A stretch of 64,000 nucleotides of DNA, taken from NCBI GenBank assembly GCA_003452935.1, contig DMMY01000030.1, positions 1 through 64,000 of the forward strand, in the 5' to 3' direction. Below, piece by piece: positions 16,205-23,042 of the stretch. The position numbers were made by a program, and so were the translations under genes. Source of the DNA: Elusimicrobiota bacterium (lineage in GTDB: Bacteria > Elusimicrobiota > Elusimicrobia > UBA1565 > UBA9628). Below the pieces are notes generated by a model. That model did not search any database, was not told where the DNA came from, and saw only the letters and a list, made by a program, of their open reading frames with translations. Position 1 is the stretch's first letter; each line of letters starts with the position of its first letter.

Positions 16205-17668
16205 TTATAGCACGGGTTTGCGGTCCGCTTCGCGCAGCACGGTCAGGGCCGCATCCATGAGAATGCGCGTGGCCGATGGCCCGACCGAGTTGGTCTCCTC
16301 GTAGTGGTCTCCCGGCATATGCGGAGTCATCAAGAGATTTTTGCGGACCTTGAAGTCGTATTCCGGCACGATATAACCCACTTCGTCATTAGCCAGCCCC
16401 ACGAATAAGTTCACATGGTGCCTGGCACCATAAAGTTCCTTGAGGTAGGGCGGGCCAGGGGCATGAACCAGGTCCGGAGGGTTGGGATTGCCGGGCTTGA
16501 TGAGCGGATGAGAACCCTTGTACCGGCCGTCATAGCCACCGATGAGCAATTCCGGAAATACCTCACCTGGAAATCCCAGCAAACGCGCATGGCCGACGTC
16601 GATTATCGCTACCTCGGTTTCGATCCAGGGCCGCTCCTCGGGCCGCAGACCGGCCAGAGCGTGCTTGATCGGCAGCCAATAAGTCTTCCAACGGGGAAGA
16701 GGCCGGCCGAAAGCGTCCATAAGCTGGTGTCCGAATGTTAAGGCGGGAAGGAAAAGAAGGTATCGGGAATTTTCCACCGGGATAAGGACTTTATGAGATT
16801 GGAAGGACAAGTTTGGCCGGCGCTTATAGGTCTTGGTTTTTGCCGCCAGCCTGAGCGCGGCTCCTGCAACCTTTGCGCCAATACGCCGAGCCTCGGCAAA
16901 GCCGTCCTGACCCGGGATTATTTCCGGAGTTAACAAGCCGCCGATGGCTCCATTCAAGTACAGGCAGGCTCCCCCTGTCGCCTTCTCTATGTCGGCGCAC
17001 AAAGCGCCGGGAAAATCGGCGGTCAGCAGCCGGTTGTCCCGGCCCAACGCCTCGGGATGGCAGGCCCAGTTGACCACTGTCGCCACCGTGCGGCCGCGGC
17101 CATCGCGCAAAGACAGGACAGCGAGGTCCGGGTCGATGACTACGGGATCGCGGCTGTCGGTGCAGAGTTCTCTTGAGTCGAGCTGATCCTGATCCGCGGA
17201 AAGACTGACATCCGTCAGTTGCGCCTCGAGTTTGCGCAAAGCCTCGGCGATCTTCTCCTTCATTTCCCGATGATAGGCCGCAGCCACTCCGGAAAAGCCC
17301 GGAACCGGGCCCCATAGGCCTAGGGTATCGGGCCCGGAATGATCGTGCGTCGCCGCCACGAAAAGGTAGCGGCCAGGACCCGACAATCCGGACAGACGCC
17401 GGATATCCTCGACATCATCTCGATAAAGGCCGAGGATATCCAAACCCACGACCCCGACCGTGCGCTCTCCATCCCGCAGCACGAGCAAACGGGCGTAGAG
17501 CGGATCGTGGACGCCCTTGGGCTTGCGGCCCGCGGCGCCGAAGCCGGCCATATAGATGCGATGGCGCGTCAAATCAGGAGTGATATCCACCTTGGCGGCG
17601 GCCGCGGAAAGTCCCCAAGCCGGGGATAGCCCTGCCCAAAGCGCGACTAAGCTAGCGAGAATGGCCAT
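16205..17668 (-). CDS. Neutral/alkaline ceramidase-family hydrolase, secreted
   Basis: 487 residues with an N-terminal signal (MAILASLVALWAGLSPAWG). It shows the ceramidase-family frame: KVDITPD, GLDILGLYRDD, the metal motif ATHDHSGPDTLG, NWACHPEALG, PGEVFPEL and NDEVGYIVPEYDF. The region where the nucleophilic Ser lies in Pseudomonas ceramidase (GDxSP) reads NGAIGGLLTPE, so the Ser is not evident and the substrate may differ. The start is chosen for the signal peptide and overlaps the upstream glycosylase by 17 bases. A GGTGCCTGGCACC palindrome is read through as GARHH. Confidence 0.75.
   Translation of the reverse strand: MAILASLVALWAGLSPAWGLSAAAAKVDITPDLTRHRIYMAGFGAAGRKPKGVHDPLYARLLVLRDGERTVGVVGLDILGLYRDDVEDIRRLSGLSGPGRYLFVAATHDHSGPDTLGLWGPVPGFSGVAAAYHREMKEKIAEALRKLEAQLTDVSLSADQDQLDSRELCTDSRDPVVIDPDLAVLSLRDGRGRTVATVVNWACHPEALGRDNRLLTADFPGALCADIEKATGGACLYLNGAIGGLLTPEIIPGQDGFAEARRIGAKVAGAALRLAAKTKTYKRRPNLSFQSHKVLIPVENSRYLLFLPALTFGHQLMDAFGRPLPRWKTYWLPIKHALAGLRPEERPWIETEVAIIDVGHARLLGFPGEVFPELLIGGYDGRYKGSHPLIKPGNPNPPDLVHAPGPPYLKELYGARHHVNLFVGLANDEVGYIVPEYDFKVRKNLLMTPHMPGDHYEETNSVGPSATRILMDAALTVLREADRKPVL
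16417..16429. repeat. GGTGCCTGGCACC palindrome inside a gene
   Basis: A perfect 13-base palindrome within the ceramidase-like gene, flanked by AAGTTCA and AAGTTCC words like those in the intergenic repeats. It keeps the reading frame. The core recurs at 22221-22232. Confidence 0.6.
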
Positions 17669-18365
17669 GCCGGCAGACCTCCTTGAGCGGGCAGCCGGGA
17701 CAGAGCGGCAGTTTGCGGCAATGTTTCTTGGCCAGGGCAACGAAAAGGGCGTGCATCTCGTTGTAAAGAGATGCGTCACGCGGGACCCTGCGCGCGATGT
17801 AGGTCTGGGCGCGCTCATAATCGGCGCGGCGCCACCAGCCCAACCGCGCGCCGATGCGCAAGGTGTAGGCATCTATCACGAAAGCGGGCCGGTGCGCGGC
17901 GTAGAGCAGGATGGAATCCGCGGTCTCGGGCCCGATGCCATGCAGCCCCAAGAGTTCGGAGCGCAAGGCGGGAAGATCAGAGCCGAGCCAATCCCCGACT
18001 CGGCCGCCGCGCCGGGACAGGTGCCTGACGAATTCCATGAGCTTGATGGCTTTCTGGCGATAATAGCCCGAGGACCTGATAAGGCCCTCGAGGCGCGCCC
18101 GGCGCAGGCCTTGGAAGTCCCGCAGATCGCGAATGCCGTCGCCATGAAGCCGCGACAGGGCTTTCTCCACGTTGCCCCAGTTCGTGTTCTGAGTCAAGAT
18201 GGCGCCTACGCAGACCTCCAGTCTTTGACGTTCGCTCAGCCTGCCGTCCGAACCAGGGACATATCGGGGCCGGACACCTCGGGGCGGAGTGACCGGCCAC
18301 CAACCTTGCGGTCCGAAAGTTTTTAAAAGGCGTCGGTAAACGGCCAAGGGCGCCGGCAGGTTCAT
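17652..18365 (-). CDS. Endonuclease III-family DNA glycosylase (HhH-GPD), 4Fe-4S
   Basis: 237 residues. The HhH-GPD core is LHGIGPETADSILLYAAHRP followed by the catalytic Asp in FVIDAYT. A C-terminal cluster CRKLPLCPGCPLKEVC gives four Cys with spacing x5-x2-x5, as in Thermotoga/archaeal-type members. The catalytic Lys of bifunctional Nth (GVGRKTA) is replaced by Glu here (GIGPETA), so it is probably a monofunctional glycosylase closer to the MagIII-type alkyladenine group than to true Nth. The start at MNLPAPL follows the response-regulator stop by 4 bases. Confidence 0.8.
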   Translation of the reverse strand: MNLPAPLAVYRRLLKTFGPQGWWPVTPPRGVRPRYVPGSDGRLSERQRLEVCVGAILTQNTNWGNVEKALSRLHGDGIRDLRDFQGLRRARLEGLIRSSGYYRQKAIKLMEFVRHLSRRGGRVGDWLGSDLPALRSELLGLHGIGPETADSILLYAAHRPAFVIDAYTLRIGARLGWWRRADYERAQTYIARRVPRDASLYNEMHALFVALAKKHCRKLPLCPGCPLKEVCRHGHSR

Positions 18366-18369
18366 GAGT

Positions 18370-18756
18370 TCAGGCCGCGGGCGGCCTGGGCGCGGACATA
18401 ACCTTGGATATCTTCTTAAAAAGACGCTCCGAGTCGAAAGGCTTGAAAAGATAATCATCGGCGCCGTTGGAGAACGCGGTTTCCACGTCGCCATTACGGC
18501 CGAGTCCGGTCACCATGATGATACGGGCCCTTTTGAGGATCGGATCGGACTTTATGATGCGGCAAACGTCGAAGCCACCCATCTTAGGAAGCATGATATC
18601 GAGAAGTATGAGGTCCGGCAGCATTCGACGGGCCATAGCCACGGCCTCGGCCCCGTCGAAGGCGCAGTCCGCCTCGAAGCCCTTAGCCTGCAAAAGGGCC
18701 TTGATGTTCTCCGCGATGGCGGGCTCGTCCTCGACGATAAGAATCTTCGTGGGCAT
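18370..18756 (-). CDS. CheY-like single-domain response regulator
   Basis: 128 residues, one receiver domain only. Acidic pocket in LIVEDEPAI, phospho-acceptor Asp in LILLDIMLPKMGG (about residue 53), switch Thr in IIMVTGLG and Lys in LFKPFDS (about 105). No output domain, so it acts by protein contact. Next gene upstream on the same strand is a histidine kinase-like gene, separated by a hairpin-rich 184-base gap, so pairing is plausible but unproven. Confidence 0.9.
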   Translation of the reverse strand: MPTKILIVEDEPAIAENIKALLQAKGFEADCAFDGAEAVAMARRMLPDLILLDIMLPKMGGFDVCRIIKSDPILKRARIIMVTGLGRNGDVETAFSNGADDYLFKPFDSERLFKKISKVMSAPRPPAA

Positions 18757-18778
18757 GACAAAAATGAGTGTAGCATAG

Positions 18779-18864
18779 AGGCCGGCTTCGCGGCCAGACT
18801 CTTAGTCTTACCCTTCGCGGCGCAACGCGCCGCGAAGCCGAACGCCCCCTATGAGGGGGCGTTC
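18779..18864. repeat. Cluster of intergenic hairpins
   Basis: Four stem-loops in a row: GGCCG/CGGCC, GACT/AGTC, CTTCGCGGCGC/GCGCCGCGAAG with an AAC loop (18813-18837), and an 11-bp stem beginning GAACGCCCCCT with an ATG loop (18840-18864). They lie in the 184-base gap between the kinase-like gene and the response regulator. No T-run follows on either strand, so they look like REP elements more than terminators. Confidence 0.65.
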
Positions 18865-18903
18865 GTTCCGCCGGGGTGGCCGTTTGTAGTGGACTTTCAA
18901 AAT

Positions 18904-18939
18904 AAGTTCAACAAGTTCAAAAAGTCAATCTCCGGCACC
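18904..18939. repeat. Dispersed AAGTTCAACAAGTTCAA repeat, single arm
   Basis: 36 bases ending AATCTCCGGCACC. It matches the right arm of the inverted repeat at 55188-55282 with only two differences. The repeat ends one base before the stop codon of the kinase-like gene. Confidence 0.8.
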
Positions 18940-18940
18940 G

Positions 18941-19720
18941 TTACCGGGGAGAAACGGGCAAGGCCAGGGACAAGACCGATTGGCCGTCGGGTTGGACCTC
19001 GAAAGTCAGGTCCGCTCCTTGATGGCGCGCCACGGCGCGCAGGACTCCCAGGCCGAGCCCCACGGCGTTGAGGGTATGGGACTTTCCCTTCCGGGCGGGA
19101 TAGAACAATTCCAAACTGCGCTCGGCTTCCCCGGGAGGCAGGGCCAAACCCTGGTAATGCAGGCGAAGGAAGACCTTGCCATCGGCATGCTGGCCGCTGA
19201 TGAGCAAGTCGCCGCCGGAGCGGAACTTGCGCGCGTGGAAAATGAGGCTGGTCAAGGTGCGCACGGTGCGGCCCTGGTCCACGCGCACGCGGGGCAAATC
19301 CGTCGGCACCTCCAGCTTGACCTCGACGTTCGACTGGTCCACTCCGCGACGTATCGCGGCCAGGGCGCCGGCCGCCAATTCAGCGGGAGCCACGCTCTCG
19401 GGATTGAGCGCGAAGTCGCGCGAGACCATTATGTGGATGATATCCCGAAGTTCGCCGACCATGCCGTTGAGCCGGTAGACCTGCTCGCGCATCATCTCGA
19501 TCCATTTGGCCTGCTCGGGAGGAAGTTCTCCAAATATGCCGCCCAGCAGATTGAGGACCGTGATGTTGATGGCCGTGATGGGAGTATTGATCTCATGAGC
19601 GGCGTGCGAGAAAAATCGGCCCATGAGCCGGTTTCGCCGGGAATCGAGGAACAGTCCGAGGGCCGTCATGGCCGCCGCGCTCAGGGCCACGCCCGCAAGG
19701 AACGCCTGCCAGACGGACAT
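18941..19720 (-). CDS. Histidine kinase-like protein with degenerate ATP-binding domain
   Basis: 259 residues. One N-terminal transmembrane helix (FLAGVALSAAAMTALGLFL), then a clear H-box FFSHAAHEINTPITAIN (His about 43-46). The HATPase part is weak: the N-box position reads LTSLIFHARKF without the usual Asn, and the DxGxG (G1) box is not seen (YQGLALPPGEAERS), while a GLGLGVLRAVARHQGA segment (G2) is kept. It may bind ATP poorly or act as a pseudokinase or phosphatase. Start chosen 2 bases after the gamma-carbonic anhydrase stop. C-terminus abuts a repeat. Confidence 0.75.
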   Translation of the reverse strand: MSVWQAFLAGVALSAAAMTALGLFLDSRRNRLMGRFFSHAAHEINTPITAINITVLNLLGGIFGELPPEQAKWIEMMREQVYRLNGMVGELRDIIHIMVSRDFALNPESVAPAELAAGALAAIRRGVDQSNVEVKLEVPTDLPRVRVDQGRTVRTLTSLIFHARKFRSGGDLLISGQHADGKVFLRLHYQGLALPPGEAERSLELFYPARKGKSHTLNAVGLGLGVLRAVARHQGADLTFEVQPDGQSVLSLALPVSPR

Positions 19721-19722
19721 GC

Positions 19723-20244
19723 TTATGGAAAGACCACGCGGGATGTCTCGAGAAATTCCCGGGCCAGCCGCACATAGTCGGCGGCCGACCCGCGCAAGGC
19801 CGCCAGTTCCCGAGGGGTCAGAGGCCGGACCACCTTGCCGGGAATGCCGAGCACCAAGGATCCTCGAGGAATCCGCGTGCCCCGGGGCAGCAGGGCCCCG
19901 GCTCCAATAAGGCATTCGGGGCCGATGACGCATTCCAGCACCGTGGCTCCCATACCGACGAGGCAGCCGTCCAAGACGCGGCAGCCGTGCAGCACGGCGC
20001 CGTGCCCGACCGTCACCCCGCGGCCGATGACCGTAGGATAATCGTGGTCGCAATGCACCGTGCAATGGTCCTGGATGTTGGTCCGCTCGCCCACAGCGAT
20101 GCGATGGACATCCCCCCGCAGCACGGCCATGGGCCATACCGAGGCGCCGGCGGCCAAAGAAACCCGGCCGATGACCTCGGCCGAGTCGTGCACAAAGGCC
20201 TTGGAATGTATCTGCGGCTTGTGTCGCCCGAAAGAGCGTATCAT
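19723..20244 (-). CDS. Gamma-carbonic anhydrase/hexapeptide-repeat protein
   Basis: 173 residues, normal family length. Left-handed beta-helix hexapeptide repeats run through the middle (AEVIGRVSLAAGASVWPMAV and similar). The three-His metal set of the family is represented by IQDHCTVHCDHDYP and TVGHGAVLHGC. The C-terminal helix follows LGIPGKVVRPLTPRE. Members hydrate CO2 or are inactive relatives (YrdA/PaaY type). ATG 20244 is preferred over a TTG further upstream. Divergent from nadB. Confidence 0.88.
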   Translation of the reverse strand: MIRSFGRHKPQIHSKAFVHDSAEVIGRVSLAAGASVWPMAVLRGDVHRIAVGERTNIQDHCTVHCDHDYPTVIGRGVTVGHGAVLHGCRVLDGCLVGMGATVLECVIGPECLIGAGALLPRGTRIPRGSLVLGIPGKVVRPLTPRELAALRGSAADYVRLAREFLETSRVVFP

Positions 20245-20291
20245 TTGATAAACTCTAGCATTCAAAACTTGGTCAGTCAAAGCGGCGTTTC

Positions 20292-21920
20292 ATGAAATAT
20301 TCTTGCGATTTTCTGGTCATCGGCAGCGGCTTGGCGGGCCTGCTCAGCGCCTATAAGCTTTCGGCCTTGGGCAGCGTGATCGTCCTGACCAAGAAGGACG
20401 CGGCGGAAAGCAACAGCAATTATGCCCAGGGCGGCATAGCCGCGGCCGTGGGACAAGACGACGCTTTCGACTCCCATGCGCAGGACACCGCCGCCGCTGG
20501 AGCGGGCTTATGCCGGGAAGAGATCGTGCGCCTCGTCGTGGCCGAAGGGCCGGCCCGCATCCGGGAACTCCAGGATCTCGGCGTGCGCTTCAGCCAGCGC
20601 GACGGCCTGCCGGACCTGGGCCTGGAGGCCGGGCACTCCAGGCGCCGCGTCCTGCACTCCGGAGACATCACGGGACGCGAGGTGGTGCGGGCGCTGCTGG
20701 AGGCCTGCCGCGCGCAAAGCGGCATCCGCCTTTTTGAAAACCATATCGCCATAAACCTCATTCAAGACGCCGAAGGGGCCTGCTGCGGGGCCTACGCCCT
20801 GGAACGCGCGACCGGGGAGGTCCACACCTTCCAGGCGCGGGCCACGGTCCTGGCCACGGGCGGGGCGGGCAAGGTCTATATCTACACCTCGAACCCGGAC
20901 ACGGCCACCGGAGACGGCATGGCCATGGCTTATCGCGCGGGCGCCGCCCTGTCGAACCTCGAATTCGTCCAGTTCCACCCCACCTGCCTGTACCATCCCC
21001 AAGCCAAGTCGTTCCTCATTTCCGAGGCCTTGCGCGGCGAAGGCGGACGGCTCATCAACCGGCAAGGGCGCGCCTTCATGGCCGAGGTCCATCCCTCCAA
21101 GGAACTCGCGCCGCGCGACATCGTGGCGCGGGCCATCGACGCGGAGCTCAAGCGCACGGGCGAGGAATGCGTTTATCTGGACATGACCCATAAGCCCTCG
21201 GCTGCGCTCAAGGAAAGATTCCCCAACATTTACGAGAAATGCCTGGCCTTCGGCATCGACATGGCCAAGACCCCCATACCCGTGGTCCCGGCCGCGCATT
21301 TTTTCTGCGGAGGGGTCCGGACCGACCCGCATGCCGCGACGTCCCTGCCCCGGCTCTTCGCCGTCGGAGAGGTTGCGCAGACGGGCCTGCATGGAGCCAA
21401 CCGCCTGGCCTCTAATTCATTGCTGGAATGCTGCGTCTTTCCGCATCGCCTCTACGAGCACCTCAAGGATCGCCCGGACGCTTGGCCGGCCTTGGCTTGC
21501 CCACCGCCGCCGGACTGGAATCCGGGGCGGGCCGTCAAGTCGGACGAGGCCGTGGTCATCTCCCAGAACTGGGACGAAATTAGGCGGCTCATGTGGAACT
21601 ACGTGGGCATCGTGCGCTCCAAGAACCGGCTGGAACGCGCCCTCAACCGCATGCTCCTGCTCAACCGGGAGATCGAGCAATACTATTGGGACTTCCTCCT
21701 GACCCCGGACCTTATCGAACTGCGCAATATCGCGGTCGTGGCGACCGCCGTGATCCAGTCCGCCATGGCCAGAGGGGAATCCCGCGGCCTGCACTACACC
21801 CTGGACTTCCCTGTTCCCGTCGAAGCCGAGCGCAAGGACACCCTGATCAGCCGCTCCGTGCCAGACGTGAACTTGCGGAACTTTCCCGACATTCGCCCGC
21901 AAAGGCGCGCCGCCTCTTAG
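20292..21920 (+). CDS. nadB: L-aspartate oxidase
   Basis: First step of de novo NAD synthesis: oxidises L-aspartate to iminoaspartate with FAD. 542 residues. FAD-binding FLVIGSGLAGLLSAYKL at the N-terminus, SNYAQGGIAAAVGQDD, VQFHPTCLY, the active-site region EALRGEGGRLINRQGRAFM, and GVRTDPHAATSLPRLFAVGE leading into GLHGANRLASNSLLE. The last about 20 residues (RSVPDVNLRNFPDIRPQRRA) are encoded by a dispersed intergenic-type repeat, so the tail is replaced or extended. nadA and nadC are not adjacent. Overlaps the convergent HNH gene by 4 bases. Confidence 0.95.
   Translation: MKYSCDFLVIGSGLAGLLSAYKLSALGSVIVLTKKDAAESNSNYAQGGIAAAVGQDDAFDSHAQDTAAAGAGLCREEIVRLVVAEGPARIRELQDLGVRFSQRDGLPDLGLEAGHSRRRVLHSGDITGREVVRALLEACRAQSGIRLFENHIAINLIQDAEGACCGAYALERATGEVHTFQARATVLATGGAGKVYIYTSNPDTATGDGMAMAYRAGAALSNLEFVQFHPTCLYHPQAKSFLISEALRGEGGRLINRQGRAFMAEVHPSKELAPRDIVARAIDAELKRTGEECVYLDMTHKPSAALKERFPNIYEKCLAFGIDMAKTPIPVVPAAHFFCGGVRTDPHAATSLPRLFAVGEVAQTGLHGANRLASNSLLECCVFPHRLYEHLKDRPDAWPALACPPPPDWNPGRAVKSDEAVVISQNWDEIRRLMWNYVGIVRSKNRLERALNRMLLLNREIEQYYWDFLLTPDLIELRNIAVVATAVIQSAMARGESRGLHYTLDFPVPVEAERKDTLISRSVPDVNLRNFPDIRPQRRAAS
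21858..21883 (+). repeat. Dispersed GTGCCAGACG repeat, copy 2 (inside nadB)
   Basis: Same 26-base unit as after lptB, one mismatch, but here read in frame as the tail of nadB. Again at the junction of two convergent genes. Confidence 0.8.
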
Positions 21921-22945
21921 GGAGAAAAGTCCCCCGTCCCGGACGAAGCTCCGAACCTGCGCCGCCAACTGATTTGGTTGTGCTCCCGGCAGAGCAGGCG
22001 GATATTCTTGGGATCATGGGACCTGCCGCCCAGAGCCCAAGGCACGACGTGGTCGAACTCAAGGCCGCAGCGCTGCGCGCAGCGCGCTCCGTCCGGCGTC
22101 CGAAAGGAACATCGCCCCTCGTCCCTGGCCCAGACCGCGTCCTTCACCCACTGCGGGATGCGGCGCGTCTCGACCAAGGCTTGTACAGGAGGAGTTTGTC
22201 GCCTGAGCCGGAGATTCCTTCGTGCCTGGCACCGAGGATCCATCTTGTCCAGGAGCCAGCGCAGGGCCTCGGCGAAGAGCTCTTCCAGTCTGCCGACGGG
22301 ATATTTGCGCTTCAAGACTTCCCGCGCCCTTTCCAGATGGCGCAGAAGCTCCTCGTCTCCGGTGAAAGAGAACCGGACGCGGCCCGGCGAGACCGGCTCG
22401 ACCCTGGGCGCCGGCGGCATGGACACCGACGTGGCCGGGACATCGGCTCCGGAGGCGGCGCAGGATTCAGCCACTAAAAAGTCCCCGGCGCGGCCCGCCG
22501 CAGGCGCGGACAGGCGCCGGACGCAGTCTCGCCGCGCAGGCTTCGGCGCCAGGGCCGCCACCAAGGCCTCGACTTCGCGCTTGGTCTTGCCGCTGGCCTG
22601 GGCCAGCAGAGCCTGGTGGTTTTCATCCGTCAGATGCGGGGCCAATAGCGCCGTCGCGGCGAGGTGAAGCTCTCCGCTGCGAAGCCGGTTGAGGATGTCG
22701 GGATATCTGTGGCAGACTCGCGCCGTCTGCACGCGCTTGTAGGCTTCATTTTCCGAGAGCCTCAGGCTCTGGACGCAGTAGCTGAAGAGAGATGGGTAAC
22801 CCATGGCCGAATACAGCCGCCTCCTGTCGAATTCCATCAGATGAAAGATCACATCGGTCAGGGCAAAGCGCTCATCGGCCGCGAGCCGCTTGAGACGCAA
22901 GGCCAGTTCTATGTCGCCCAGTTTATCCGGACCGGAATTATCCAT
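21917..22945 (-). CDS. HNH endonuclease domain protein
   Basis: 342 residues. The N-terminal half is helical (LALRLKRLAADERFALTDVI, then a helix-rich part with LRLSENEAYKRVQTARV and LHLAATALLAPHLT), followed by a basic linker and a C-terminal HNH fold: WARDEGRCSF, GLEFDHVVPWALGGRSHDPKNIRLLCREHN. The layout is that of free-standing HNH proteins common in bacterial genomes, with unproven roles. The start at MDNSGPDKLGD avoids an unlike N-terminus. A GTGCCTGGCACC palindrome lies within it. Confidence 0.8.
   Translation of the reverse strand: MDNSGPDKLGDIELALRLKRLAADERFALTDVIFHLMEFDRRRLYSAMGYPSLFSYCVQSLRLSENEAYKRVQTARVCHRYPDILNRLRSGELHLAATALLAPHLTDENHQALLAQASGKTKREVEALVAALAPKPARRDCVRRLSAPAAGRAGDFLVAESCAASGADVPATSVSMPPAPRVEPVSPGRVRFSFTGDEELLRHLERAREVLKRKYPVGRLEELFAEALRWLLDKMDPRCQARRNLRLRRQTPPVQALVETRRIPQWVKDAVWARDEGRCSFRTPDGARCAQRCGLEFDHVVPWALGGRSHDPKNIRLLCREHNQISWRRRFGASSGTGDFSP
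22221..22232. repeat. GTGCCTGGCACC palindrome inside the HNH gene
   Basis: Second coding copy of the GTGCCTGGCACC core, read on the minus strand within CQARR. Reading frame is kept. Confidence 0.5.
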
Positions 22946-23018
22946 GGATACCCTCCAGCACATCAGCCGTCCCTTGGTATACGATCGAGCCCCAAAATGG
23001 TTCCCTGGTTTCGGCAAA

Positions 23019-23027
23019 TGGTAAAAT
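23019..23027 (+). promoter_or_regulatory. Possible extended -10 of uvrA
   Basis: TG-G-TAAAAT, 15 bases before the uvrA start; no clear -35. A GCAGGAGT ribosome site follows. I see no obvious LexA box. Confidence 0.35.
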
Positions 23028-23042
23028 CCCTGCAGGAGTCCA

